A model generated the notes under the pieces. The model ran no database searches. It was not told where the DNA came from and worked only from the letters and a program-made list of their open reading frames with translations. Below, one piece after another: positions 33,233 through 42,314 of a DNA stretch of 64,000 nt. The stretch lies in NCBI GenBank assembly GCA_964615305.1, contig CAZTNA010000002.1:62001-126000 (forward strand), given 5' to 3'. Each line of letters opens with the position of its first letter. Within the stretch, counting starts at the first letter, position 1. The translations under genes and the position numbers were made by a program. Origin of the DNA: Bog-950 sp964615305. Its GTDB lineage: Bacteria; Bacteroidota; Bacteroidia; Chitinophagales; LD1.

Positions 33233-33940
33233 GTGAAAGAAGCAATTATTGAAATAAAAAATATTCGTAAGGAGTATGTTATGGGTTTGCAACTTATAGC
33301 TGCGCTCAAGGGCGTGTCGTTACAAATAAACAAAGGAGAGTATGTAGCATTGATGGGGCCTTCGGGTTCGGGTAAGTCAACTTTGATGAACATTTTAGGC
33401 TGCCTTGACTCGCCCACATCCGGGTCATATAAACTAAACGCAACTGAAGTTTCAGAAATGAGTGATGATGCCTTAGCTCATGTAAGAAACAAAGAGATTG
33501 GATTTATTTTTCAGACTTTTAATTTGTTGCCCCGTTTAACGGCACTTGAAAATGTAGCTTTGCCCATGGTTTATGGCGGAATGAGTAAAGCCCATAGAAC
33601 ACAACGAGCTGAGCAAGTCATGGAAATGGTGGGTTTAAAAGACCGCATGGATCATAAACCCAACGAGCTCTCCGGAGGGCAACGCCAACGAGTAGCCATA
33701 GCGCGTGCGCTTGTAAATAACCCTTCTATAATACTTGCCGATGAGCCAACCGGAAATTTAGATACAAAAACATCGTACGAAATTATGGCGATTATGGAGG
33801 AGATTAGCAGTAAAGGTAACACTGTTATTATTGTAACTCATGAGGAGGACATTGCCAAACACGCCCGTAGAATTATGAGATTACGAGATGGGCTTATTGA
33901 AACAGATATTTCGAATGAACCTGTGAAAGCAACTGCTTGA
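33233..33940 (+). CDS. MacB/LolD-type ABC transporter ATP-binding protein
   Basis: 235 residues. All ATPase motifs are present: Walker A GPSGSGKST (42-50), Q-loop FIFQTFNLLPRLTALENV, signature LSGGQRQRVAIARAL (145-159), Walker B IILADEPTGNLD and the switch His in VTHEED. The LLPRLTALENV and DEPTGNLD forms are those of the MacB/LolD/FtsE group that power mechanotransmission permeases. Translation starts at a GTG (33233). No permease gene is next to it; a MacB-type permease lies 23 kb away at 57.4 kb. The adenosyltransferase gene follows after one base, so the two are read together. Confidence 0.93.
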   Translation: MKEAIIEIKNIRKEYVMGLQLIAALKGVSLQINKGEYVALMGPSGSGKSTLMNILGCLDSPTSGSYKLNATEVSEMSDDALAHVRNKEIGFIFQTFNLLPRLTALENVALPMVYGGMSKAHRTQRAEQVMEMVGLKDRMDHKPNELSGGQRQRVAIARALVNNPSIILADEPTGNLDTKTSYEIMAIMEEISSKGNTVIIVTHEEDIAKHARRIMRLRDGLIETDISNEPVKATA

Positions 33941-33941
33941 T

Positions 33942-34508
33942 ATGAAGATTTACACAAAAACCGGTGATGTAGGTGAAACATCACTTTTTGGCGGACGTAG
34001 AGTGTTGAAGAGTGAACTTAGAATTGAATCTTATGGAACTGTTGACGAGTTAAATAGTTGGATCGGTTTGCTGCGCGATGTTCAAACGGATAATAATACA
34101 AGAGCCTTACTTAAAGTAATACAAGATAGGCTATTTACTCTCGGCTCATCTTTAGCAGCAGATCCGGACAATACTAAACTTCAGCACCCGGACTTGAACG
34201 AAACTGATATTGAGCTTTTAGAAAATGCGATTGATAAATTTGATGAAACATTAGAGCCAATTCGGAATTTTATATTGCCCGGTGGGCATGTTTATGTTTC
34301 GTACTGTCATGTTGCACGTACTGTTTGCAGACGGGCAGAACGGTTAGTTGTAGCTTTGAACTACTCAACAAATCAGTCAGATGAAAAAGCTGTATTGATG
34401 GCTATTAAGTATTTAAACCGGTTGTCGGATTTTCTGTTTGCATTAAGCCGAAAAATGTCAAAAGATCTGAATGCTGAAGAAATAAACTGGGTTCCTCGTA
34501 AAAAATAA
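33942..34508 (+). CDS. Cob(I)yrinic acid a,c-diamide adenosyltransferase, PduO type
   Basis: 188 residues. It adenosylates corrinoids to the coenzyme form used by methylmalonyl-CoA mutase and others. Diagnostic segments are the ATP-binding N-terminus MKIYTKTGDVGETSLFGGRR, the ESYGTVDELNSWIG helix, NFILPGG, and RTVCRRAERLVVAL with the conserved Arg residues and YLNRLSDFLFALSRKMS. It starts 1 bp after the ABC ATPase. Together with methylmalonyl-CoA epimerase at 59 kb it implies B12-dependent propionate metabolism. It ends one base before the convergent DinB gene ends. Confidence 0.95.
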   Translation: MKIYTKTGDVGETSLFGGRRVLKSELRIESYGTVDELNSWIGLLRDVQTDNNTRALLKVIQDRLFTLGSSLAADPDNTKLQHPDLNETDIELLENAIDKFDETLEPIRNFILPGGHVYVSYCHVARTVCRRAERLVVALNYSTNQSDEKAVLMAIKYLNRLSDFLFALSRKMSKDLNAEEINWVPRKK

Positions 34509-34509
34509 G

Positions 34510-35022
34510 TTACAGGTATCTTTCCTTCACCATGTTTACATGGTGTTTTGCATGGCCAAGTATTATGTACCCTAATGCCCGAGCTGTAAATGGGTGCGTT
34601 ACGCCTGTTGCCTGAAATGTAGATTGTGTTTCAGTAATTGTCTCAAAGAATACTTCGGTTGATTTTCTGAGCGTCACAAATTCTTCTATTAACGATGGCA
34701 TAGTTCTTAAACTACCGCCAGAGTTTATCTGATATGCATCTTCGTCAAATGGATACAGAACAGTATCCTTATCACCCCTAGCAGCTACCAATGTCCTGTA
34801 ACACATAACTCGCTCCACATCTATCAAATGCATTAATACTTCCTTAATTGTCCATTTGCCGTGCATATAAGCAAAATTGTGTTTGCCGGCCGTTATTGAC
34901 TTAAAAAAATCGGCTACTTCAAGTGTGTTTTGTTTTAGCAAATCATCGAAATTTCCGGCAGGTACAATTTGGATGTAAGGTTTGAAGTAAGGGTTGTATT
35001 CTTCGGGTTTGGGCTTGTTCAT
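34510..35022 (-). CDS. DinB-family protein (metal-dependent four-helix bundle)
   Basis: 170 residues, DinB/YfiT superfamily. Three metal-coordinating histidines can be placed: VLMHLIDVERVMC near residue 67, and HAKHHVNMVKERYL near the C-terminus. The early sequence with PYIQIVPAGNFDDLLKQN and the helix after GKWTIKEVLMHL are typical. These proteins use small thiols such as bacillithiol or act as unknown transferases; the substrate is not known. It converges on the adenosyltransferase gene and is 2 bp downstream of the DUF885 lipoprotein gene on the same strand, likely one operon. Confidence 0.9.
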   Translation of the reverse strand: MNKPKPEEYNPYFKPYIQIVPAGNFDDLLKQNTLEVADFFKSITAGKHNFAYMHGKWTIKEVLMHLIDVERVMCYRTLVAARGDKDTVLYPFDEDAYQINSGGSLRTMPSLIEEFVTLRKSTEVFFETITETQSTFQATGVTHPFTARALGYIILGHAKHHVNMVKERYL

Positions 35023-35024
35023 GT

Positions 35025-36845
35025 TTATGTTTTTTTTCTAGCCTCCACCCATTCGTTAACCAGTTCTTCGAGAATTGGTAATGACACCGCACCGTTAGTT
35101 AACAGCACATCGTGAAACTGACGGATGTCAAACTTGGTACCGAGATCTTTTTCGGCTTTCTCGCGCAACTCCAATATCTTCAACATGCCTATTTTGTAGC
35201 CCGTTGCCTGACCAGGCCACAAAAAATAACGTTCAATTTCATGTTCAATATCGCCTTGTGCATTTGCTGTGTTTTTTAAAAAGTAGTCAATGGCTTGTTC
35301 GCGCGTCCAGCGTTTAGTATGAATTCCAGCATCAACAACTAACCGAGCAGCACGGAAAATTTCCATACTTAATCGTCCGAAGTCTGAATAGGGGTCGTTG
35401 TACATACCCATTTCTTTACCAAGTTTCTCGGCATACAAAGCCCACCCTTCTATGTATGAAGTAAAGTGTTCGTATTTGCGAAACTTAGGAACGTTTTTTA
35501 ACTCTTGTGCAATGGCAATTTGCATGTGGTGGCCGGGTATAGCTTCGTGATAGGTTAACGCCTCCATTTGATACTTGGGTTCATCGTTCATGTTATATGT
35601 ATTTACGTAATACCGGCCGGGTCTTGTGCCGTCCTCAGACGGACTTTCATAAAATGCCCCACCCGCACTCTTTTCACGGAACTCTTCTACTTGTTTTACA
35701 ATCAACTCCGCTTTAGGAAGAGTGTTGAACAGCTGTGGTAACTTAAGCCGCATAGAATCAATATAGTTGTTGGCATCAGATAGTAACTGCTGCTTGCCTA
35801 ATGAGTCAGTGCTGTATTTAAACTGTTTGTCAGTTCGAACGAAATTGAAAAACTCTTGAAGCGAATCGCTTTTGAATTTAACCTGTTTCATAATAACGCG
35901 CATTTCGTTTTGAATGCGCGCGACCTCTTTTGTGCCGGTTTCAAAAACATCATCGGGGCTCATAGTGCCGGTTGTATGATATTCGAGTTGACTGGCGTAA
36001 TAATTTTTTCCATCGGGCAGACTCCATACACCATTACTGCCTTTTGCATTTGCTTTTAGTTCAAGTGTGAGCCAGTATTCAAGTAGCTTTTGATAAGCGG
36101 TTTTAACTTTAGACCCTAAGATTTTAAACGCTTGCTCGCACATTTCGTGATGCTGTGTTGTCTCTAATACATTTTTTGATTTGGCAACAAAATCGGTGTA
36201 CAAAACGTTGGAAGCATCTTTTTTGTCAAGCGATGTGATAAACGATTTTAAATCAGCTGTTACATAATGAAAAGTGAAGTGCGGAGGAATAACGCCAATT
36301 GATTCACTTTTTTTTAAGTCTTCTATGGTTTGGTCAAATACCTTATCCATTTTATCGAGACGTGAGATATATGCTTTTGCATCGCTCAGTGAATCTATAC
36401 TGTGAAGATTGATGAGAAAAGCGGGAAGATCATTATGTACACCTCCCATCTGAGTAATGGCGTAGCCGTGGTGCCGGTACTTCATGCTTTCATCCCAACG
36501 TTTAACTCCTTCGCGCAACATACGAACGCTTAGTTTAGTTTGGGCATCTAAACATTCGAGGTTATAGTTTTTGTCCAACAAAGCAATTTCTTCTTTTGCA
36601 AACGCTAGTTCTTTATCAGCAAACTCATCGGATCTGTCACTCCAACTGTCGTAACCAATTTTTAGCCCTAGCGATGTAGCCGACTCTGGATTACGGCCCA
36701 CCGATTCATCAAACTTCAAGTCGAGAAATTCGTTTACTTTTTTTGATTCAGCGATAATTTCTTCTTGAGAGTAAGATTTTGTGGTTGTTTTCATATTGCA
36801 TGACAAGATGGATAGTAAAATAATGCAGGTGATGGCTGATTTCAT
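35025..36845 (-). CDS. DUF885 lipoprotein, probable metallopeptidase
   Basis: 606 residues. The signal is MKSAITCIILLSILSC with a lipobox ending ILSC (Cys16), so it is lipid-anchored. The family motif LTYHEAIPGHHMQIAI holds the HExxxHH zinc site, followed by TSYIEGWALYAEKLGKEMG with the third ligand Glu. WPGQATGYKIGMLKILELRE near the C-terminus is also conserved. DUF885 members are periplasmic or secreted peptidases of unknown natural substrates. It starts at ATG 36843-36845, divergent from pyruvate carboxylase. The DinB gene follows after 2 bp. Confidence 0.92.
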   Translation of the reverse strand: MKSAITCIILLSILSCNMKTTTKSYSQEEIIAESKKVNEFLDLKFDESVGRNPESATSLGLKIGYDSWSDRSDEFADKELAFAKEEIALLDKNYNLECLDAQTKLSVRMLREGVKRWDESMKYRHHGYAITQMGGVHNDLPAFLINLHSIDSLSDAKAYISRLDKMDKVFDQTIEDLKKSESIGVIPPHFTFHYVTADLKSFITSLDKKDASNVLYTDFVAKSKNVLETTQHHEMCEQAFKILGSKVKTAYQKLLEYWLTLELKANAKGSNGVWSLPDGKNYYASQLEYHTTGTMSPDDVFETGTKEVARIQNEMRVIMKQVKFKSDSLQEFFNFVRTDKQFKYSTDSLGKQQLLSDANNYIDSMRLKLPQLFNTLPKAELIVKQVEEFREKSAGGAFYESPSEDGTRPGRYYVNTYNMNDEPKYQMEALTYHEAIPGHHMQIAIAQELKNVPKFRKYEHFTSYIEGWALYAEKLGKEMGMYNDPYSDFGRLSMEIFRAARLVVDAGIHTKRWTREQAIDYFLKNTANAQGDIEHEIERYFLWPGQATGYKIGMLKILELREKAEKDLGTKFDIRQFHDVLLTNGAVSLPILEELVNEWVEARKKT

Positions 36846-36872
36846 AAAAAATAGTTAGAGACAATGATGGTT

Positions 36873-36880
36873 TATTTTTG
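36873..36880 (+). promoter_or_regulatory. -7 box of the pyruvate carboxylase gene
   Basis: TATTTTTG fits the TAnnTTTG consensus and lies 68 bp before the start codon of pyc. No convincing TTTG lies 19-21 bp upstream, so this is a partial promoter match. Confidence 0.35.
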
Positions 36881-36948
36881 TAAGTCTTATCAAGGTAAAT
36901 AAATCTGTTAAGTATAAAAACTTAAACTTACCACTTCAAATTTAACTT

Positions 36949-39900
36949 ATGCCTGTAAGAAAGTTTAGTAAGCTATTAGTAGCTAATCGTGGTGAAATTG
37001 CTATACGTATTTTGCGAGCTGCCAGCGAGCTAAAGATTAAAACAATTGCTGTTTATACATACGAAGATCGTTACTCGCTTCATCGCTATAAGGCCGATGA
37101 GAGCTATCAGATAGGCGCTAACAGTGAGCCGCTAAAACCGTATCTCGATATTGAAGAGATAATAAGCGTTGCTAAGGCAAATGGTGCTGATGCTATTCAC
37201 CCCGGCTACGGTTTTTTATCAGAAAATGTTCAACTGGCTAAGCGATGTGCCGCTGAAGGAATTACGTTTGTTGGCCCACGCCCTGATGTGATGGAACGGC
37301 TTGGTGATAAAGTGGCTTCAAAGATGGTTGCTCGCGAGGTAAATGTTCCTCTTATACCTGATAGCCAGTTGAAGTTAGATAAACTTAGTGATGCTATGAG
37401 CGAAGCTGTACGCATCGGATTTCCTGTTATGCTTAAAGCAAGTGCCGGTGGTGGTGGAAGAGGTATGCGGGTGGTTAGAAACGAAGAAGATATGAGCAAA
37501 GCATTTACAGATGCTAAGAATGAAGCTCTGAAAGCGTTTGGTGACGATACGGTGTTCATTGAAAAGTATGTAGAAAATCCGAAGCATATTGAGGTGCAAA
37601 TTTTGGGAGATAACGAAGGAAATATTGTTCATCTCTACGAACGCGATTGTTCGGTTCAACGCAGGTTTCAAAAAGTGATAGAGGTTGCTCCTAGCATATT
37701 AATGCAAGAAACTCGCGAAAAACTTTTCGATTATGCGTTGCGCTTGGCCAAACATGTTAAATATAACAATGCGGGCACTGTTGAGTTTTTGGTAGACGCT
37801 GATGAAAACATTTTCTTTATAGAAGTAAATCCGCGTATTCAGGTAGAGCATACTATTACTGAAGAAATTACAGGCATTGACATTGTTCGCTCACAGATAT
37901 TGATTGCATCAGGATGCACACTATCACACCAGCAGATTTTTCTTCATTCTCAAGAAGATGTAAAGTGTAACGGATTTGCCATACAGTGCCGAATAACTAC
38001 TGAAGATCCCGAAAATGATTTTAAACCAGACTATGGTACAATAGTGGCTTATAGAAATGCGGGCGGATTTGGAATTAGATTAGATGAAGGCAGTTCATAC
38101 TCGGGGGTTAAAATATCACCGTTTTTTGATTCAATGCTTGTGAAAATTTCTGCTTGGAGCAGAACTTTAAAAGGGGCTACAAAACGAATGGAGCGTGTGC
38201 TTGAAGAGTTCAGAATCAGAGGTGTAAAAACCAATATTCCGTTTTTGGTTAATGTAATGCAGAGTGAAGAGTTTCAGTTAGGCAAAGCAACAGTAGGGTT
38301 TATTACCAAACACCCCGAGTTGTTGATACCTAAATGGGGTTATGATAAAGACCGGGGCACAAAAATTATTCGCTATTTGGCTGAGCTTAAAGTGAATGGC
38401 CACCCCGATGTAAAAACTTTTGATGCCACAAGAAAGTTCAGAACACCTATAGTTCCTAAAACAACCTGTCACGATTCTACAAATGCTTACCCGAAAGGAA
38501 GTAAAGATTTACTGGTTGAGTTAGGAAGAGAAGAGTTTATAAAGAGATTAAAATCGGATACAAAGATTCATTATACAGATACAACATTGCGTGACGCGCA
38601 CCAGTCACTTTTTGCCACACGGCTTCGCAATAATGACATGCTTAAAGTAGCCGAAGGTATGGCCAGAAACCATGCAGAAATATTTTCGCTTGAAGTATGG
38701 GGCGGTGCCACCTTCGATGTGTGCATGCGTTTTTTGCACGAAGATCCTTGGGAACGTTTGCGGTTACTAAGAAAAGCAGCTCCTAATATTTTACTGCAAA
38801 TGCTTTTTAGAGGAAGCAATGCAGTGGGATATGCTGCATATCCTGATAACCTGGTAGCTAAATTTATTGAGAAAAGCGCTGATAATGGCATTGATGTTTT
38901 CAGAATTTTTGATTCTCTGAATTGGATAGAGGGAATGAAAATGAGTATTCAAACTGTGCGGAATAAGACAAATGCAATTGCAGAAGCTTGTATTTGCTAC
39001 ACGGGCGACATACTAGATAAAGGAAAAAATACAAAATATAACCTTGACTATTACCTAAACTTAGCCAAGCAACTAGAGGATGAAGGAGCGCATATACTTT
39101 GTATAAAAGATATGGCAGGTTTGCTTAAACCGTATTCAGCGGAGGTATTGATAAGCGAATTGCGCAAAAAAATATCGCTTCCAATACATTTGCATACTCA
39201 CGATACATCATCATTACAGTCTGCTACGTATTTAAAAGCTATTGAGGCGGGCGTTCATGTTATTGATGTAGCATTAGCCAGCATGAGTGGCCTTACTTCT
39301 CAGCCAAACTTTAATGCAATAGTGGCAATGATGAAAGGACACGAAAGGGAAAATCCTGTGAATCTAAAGTCACTAAACGCTTATTCAAACTATTTTGAAG
39401 TTGTTAGAGAATACTACTACCCATTTGAAAGCGAACTAAAAGCCGGAACTGCAGAAGTATACGACCACGAAATACCGGGTGGGCAATATTCTAACTTACT
39501 ACCTCAAGCACGTTCGCTTGGTTTGGAAGAAAAATTTGAAACCATCAAGCATAATTACGAAGTTGTAAATAATCTGTTTGGTGATTTAGTTAAGGTTACT
39601 CCCTCATCGAAAGTGGTGGGCGACATGGCTTTGTTTATGACAAGCAATAGTCTAACACCGCAAGATATTTTTGATAAGGGCGATTCTCTTTCTTTTCCTG
39701 ATTCAGTGAAACAACTTTTCAGAGGTGACTTAGGTCAACCTTACGGTGGTTTTCCGAAGGAGCTACAGAAAATTATTTTAAAAGACGAAGTGCCTTACAC
39801 CGATAAACCCAATAAGCATTTAGGGGCTACTGATTTTGACAGAGAACTGGCAACTTTTCGAAGCAAATATGATGAGCAGCTAACCTTGGAAGATTTTTTA

Positions 39901-40404
39901 TCATCTAAAATGTATCCTAAAGTTTTTGATGAGTTTTATAGGTTCCAGAAACACTTTGGTGATGTTAGCTTTTTACCTACTCCTGCCTTTTATTACCCCA
40001 TGAAGTCAAATGAAGAAATCATCATTACCATTGAGCCAGGCAAGAGTTTATTGGTGAGATTTATGTACATGAGCGAGCCCAATGAAGATGGCATGCGTGA
40101 TGTTTTCTTTAAAATTAACGGACAAACACGCAGTGTGCAGGTTCGTGATAGAACAATTAAAGTAACTAAGGTTGAACATTATAAAGCAAAATCAGATACT
40201 GAAGTCGGTGCGCCTTTACAAGGTAAACTGGTTAAAGTTATGGTTAAAGAAGGCGAACAGGTTTCAAAAAATCAGCCCCTTTTTGTGATTGAAGCCATGA
40301 AAATGGAATCAACCATTACGGCAGCTACAGCAGGCAACATCAAACGAGTTTATCTTGCTGAAGGTGTAATGGTAGAGCAGGACGATTGCGTGGTCAGTTT
40401 TTGA
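36949..40404 (+). CDS. pyc: Pyruvate carboxylase
   Basis: 1,151 residues, the full-length single-chain enzyme. It carboxylates pyruvate to oxaloacetate using ATP and biotin. Order of domains: biotin carboxylase N-terminal and ATP-grasp (SKLLVANRGEIAIRILRAA; LKASAGGGGRGMRVV; FIEVNPRIQVEHTITEEITG), carboxyltransferase HMGL-like (YTDTTLRDAHQSLFATRLRN; HLHTHDTSSLQSATYL), allosteric/PC-tetramerisation region, and the biotinyl domain with the attachment Lys1118 in IEAMKMES. All key motifs are intact. Biotin comes from bioB/bioF further along. It is divergent from the DUF885 lipoprotein and overlaps the convergent DUF218 gene by 11 bp. Confidence 0.97.
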   Translation: MPVRKFSKLLVANRGEIAIRILRAASELKIKTIAVYTYEDRYSLHRYKADESYQIGANSEPLKPYLDIEEIISVAKANGADAIHPGYGFLSENVQLAKRCAAEGITFVGPRPDVMERLGDKVASKMVAREVNVPLIPDSQLKLDKLSDAMSEAVRIGFPVMLKASAGGGGRGMRVVRNEEDMSKAFTDAKNEALKAFGDDTVFIEKYVENPKHIEVQILGDNEGNIVHLYERDCSVQRRFQKVIEVAPSILMQETREKLFDYALRLAKHVKYNNAGTVEFLVDADENIFFIEVNPRIQVEHTITEEITGIDIVRSQILIASGCTLSHQQIFLHSQEDVKCNGFAIQCRITTEDPENDFKPDYGTIVAYRNAGGFGIRLDEGSSYSGVKISPFFDSMLVKISAWSRTLKGATKRMERVLEEFRIRGVKTNIPFLVNVMQSEEFQLGKATVGFITKHPELLIPKWGYDKDRGTKIIRYLAELKVNGHPDVKTFDATRKFRTPIVPKTTCHDSTNAYPKGSKDLLVELGREEFIKRLKSDTKIHYTDTTLRDAHQSLFATRLRNNDMLKVAEGMARNHAEIFSLEVWGGATFDVCMRFLHEDPWERLRLLRKAAPNILLQMLFRGSNAVGYAAYPDNLVAKFIEKSADNGIDVFRIFDSLNWIEGMKMSIQTVRNKTNAIAEACICYTGDILDKGKNTKYNLDYYLNLAKQLEDEGAHILCIKDMAGLLKPYSAEVLISELRKKISLPIHLHTHDTSSLQSATYLKAIEAGVHVIDVALASMSGLTSQPNFNAIVAMMKGHERENPVNLKSLNAYSNYFEVVREYYYPFESELKAGTAEVYDHEIPGGQYSNLLPQARSLGLEEKFETIKHNYEVVNNLFGDLVKVTPSSKVVGDMALFMTSNSLTPQDIFDKGDSLSFPDSVKQLFRGDLGQPYGGFPKELQKIILKDEVPYTDKPNKHLGATDFDRELATFRSKYDEQLTLEDFLSSKMYPKVFDEFYRFQKHFGDVSFLPTPAFYYPMKSNEEIIITIEPGKSLLVRFMYMSEPNEDGMRDVFFKINGQTRSVQVRDRTIKVTKVEHYKAKSDTEVGAPLQGKLVKVMVKEGEQVSKNQPLFVIEAMKMESTITAATAGNIKRVYLAEGVMVEQDDCVVSF

Positions 40405-41002
40405 TTTGCTTTCGTTCTTTCAGTGGAACAAAATTGTTAACCCGTGCATCAAGTGCATTTATTTTAGGCAAAGGCTGCCTGAATATTTTCATGCAATCAA
40501 CCGGAAAAGGCAAGTACAACACTGCATTTTTTTGTTCATATTCTTTTAAGTAAAAACTTTGAAACGGGTCGGTGGCAACAGCCACGCTACGCCAGCCATG
40601 TTTTTTTGCCATCAATAAACTGTAATCTATATTTTCAGTGCCATGAAGTGCTTTGGTTTCAGCAAATGTTTTATCTGCCGGTATCCCCATTTCGTCAGCA
40701 ATCATTTTCATGCAGCAACCCTCAATATACGGTGTATGCACCGCATCTCCCGAAAAAATTAAGTGTTTTGCTTTGCCTTCGTCAAAAAGTTTTTTTGCCC
40801 AATACATTCGCGCTTTGAGCATGTCGTTTTGTTCAGCAGAGTCGTAAGGAATGCCCGGTATAATCAACGCATCGAAAGGTGCTTGTTTGATATTTTCATA
40901 GTAAACAACTTTGGTGTGATTCCGGAAAGCTTGTACGCCAGCCTTATATAGTATGTACACAAGCAGTGAAATTATTGTTAACCATTTCAGAAAACGTACC
41001 AT
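40394..41002 (-). CDS. YdcF/DUF218 family membrane-anchored protein
   Basis: 202 residues from ATG 41002 (MVRFLKWLTIISLLVYILYK); a TTG three codons upstream also opens the frame. There is an N-terminal membrane anchor, then a DUF218 Rossmann-like domain: DALIIPGIPYDSAEQ, RMYWAKKLFDEGKAKHLIFSGD with the ISGG-like turn, IADEMGIPADKTFAETKALH with the family's conserved Glu, and WRSVAVATDPFQSFYLKEY. Members include ElyC and SanA, linked to the cell envelope, but most have no known role. Its 3' end overlaps pyc by 11 bp. Confidence 0.88.
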   Translation of the reverse strand: MVRFLKWLTIISLLVYILYKAGVQAFRNHTKVVYYENIKQAPFDALIIPGIPYDSAEQNDMLKARMYWAKKLFDEGKAKHLIFSGDAVHTPYIEGCCMKMIADEMGIPADKTFAETKALHGTENIDYSLLMAKKHGWRSVAVATDPFQSFYLKEYEQKNAVLYLPFPVDCMKIFRQPLPKINALDARVNNFVPLKERKQIKN

Positions 41003-41022
41003 GCCTTTCAAGAATTAAAAGT

Positions 41023-41373
41023 TTATGACAAGAGGTTTCTCCGGTTAATTCTTGGCATTACAAAAATGTAATAAGTGGCTACCACTAGTAACCCCACGAT
41101 GAAAAAGATAATTGCAAACGGGCGTGTAGTGTCTTGAAGGAAAAACTCGCCAATCATCCAAATTCCATTTGCAATTATCCAACAACACACAGCTATATTA
41201 TGGAATAGATCTGCTACATCATGTTGGCTTTTCCAAGCTATGTGAAAAGCAAATAAAACAGTCGGCACCAGCATGATAATTCCCGCAATTTTCAAATCAC
41301 AGACCCAGCAAGTATCTTTTACCAGCCAAAGTGTAACATGCAGGTTTTCGTATTTTCTTAAGTTATAAGACAT
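41023..41373 (-). CDS. Small polytopic membrane protein
   Basis: 116 residues from ATG 41373 (MSYNLRKYENLHVTLWLVKD); the frame is open 12 codons further up. Three hydrophobic segments are visible: LKIAGIIMLVPTVLFAFHIA, FHNIAVCCWIIANGIWMIGEFF and FAIIFFIVGLLVVATYYIFV. A conserved-looking tryptophan-rich N-terminus (LWLVKDTCWVCDL) is followed by a membrane bundle. I do not recognise a family with certainty. It starts 77 bp from the divergent UbiA-like gene and precedes the DUF218 gene by 20 bp, possibly in an operon with it. Confidence 0.7.
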   Translation of the reverse strand: MSYNLRKYENLHVTLWLVKDTCWVCDLKIAGIIMLVPTVLFAFHIAWKSQHDVADLFHNIAVCCWIIANGIWMIGEFFLQDTTRPFAIIFFIVGLLVVATYYIFVMPRINRRNLLS

Positions 41374-41450
41374 ATAATTCTTTTTGACGAATATAGAAGA
41401 GCAATGCAATTGGTGTTTTAAACGTAAGCATTCGTATTATTGCGTTAATC

Positions 41451-42314
41451 ATGACCGCATTGTACAAAATCTGGAGATTTGTCATTTACTCCAATATTTT
41501 TATTGCCTCTTGTGCTGTTAGTTTAGTATTTGCTAATCAAATTACGATAAGTGAGGACTTGACTGTAAATAGTGCTGTTGTGTTTGTTTTTTTTTCTACC
41601 CTCTTGACCTACACATATCTAAAGTCGCGACCAGCATCAAACAAGGAGTATGCTACTAAACATGAAGTTTGGAATAGTGAACATCGCCAACTGTCTAAAA
41701 ACATACTGCTTATATCGTTGATATGTAGCGCTGCGTTTTTCTTTCAGTTAAGTGCTGCTACTAAACTGACAGTTGTTGTGCTTGCAGCATTTACGCTGCT
41801 GTACGGATTTTTACCGGTACCATTAACAAACCCCGCACGCAAACTACGAGAGTTTGGCTTACTGAAAACAATTTTTGTTGCTTTGGTTTGGTCAGTTTCT
41901 ACAGTTGTTATTCCATTAGCAGATAGTCATGTTAGTACAGAAATGATGGTTTTTTTACTGTTACGCAGGTTTTTGTTTGTGTTAGCTCTAACTCTGGTTT
42001 TCGAGATAAAAGACCTAAAGCATGATGAGGCGTATGAAATAGAGACAGTACCCATGCGTTGGGGCGTAAGTAATACAAAACTTTTAGCTCAGTTCTTGCT
42101 TGTCGTGTTAATGGGAATAAGTACCATTCAGTATCTCTTTTTCAACATTTCATTAGGCAACATGTTAGCGGTAAATCTGTCGCTGCTCATTAGTATAGTT
42201 TGTATTCAGCCTCTAGATGAAGAAACGCCAGCTATCTGGTATTATTCTGTTATTGATGGTATGATGATTTTACAAGCCCTTTTTGTATTTGTAGCCCATC
42301 AACTAGCCGTATGA
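41451..42314 (+). CDS. UbiA-like prenyltransferase-family membrane protein, first Asp motif missing
   Basis: 287 residues, polytopic, about eight or nine helices. The sequence FVLALTLVFEIKDLKHDEAYEIETVPMRWGVSNTKLL matches the second Asp-rich motif of UbiA-superfamily prenyltransferases (D-x3-D and the following TVP/G). The first motif, normally N-D-x2-D-x3-D at the end of helix 2, is replaced by STLLTYTYLKSRPASNKEYA, with no Asp. It could be inactive, or bind something other than a Mg-diphosphate substrate. It overlaps the SGNH-hydrolase gene by 4 bp (ATGA), which shows coupled translation. Confidence 0.75.
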   Translation: MTALYKIWRFVIYSNIFIASCAVSLVFANQITISEDLTVNSAVVFVFFSTLLTYTYLKSRPASNKEYATKHEVWNSEHRQLSKNILLISLICSAAFFFQLSAATKLTVVVLAAFTLLYGFLPVPLTNPARKLREFGLLKTIFVALVWSVSTVVIPLADSHVSTEMMVFLLLRRFLFVLALTLVFEIKDLKHDEAYEIETVPMRWGVSNTKLLAQFLLVVLMGISTIQYLFFNISLGNMLAVNLSLLISIVCIQPLDEETPAIWYYSVIDGMMILQALFVFVAHQLAV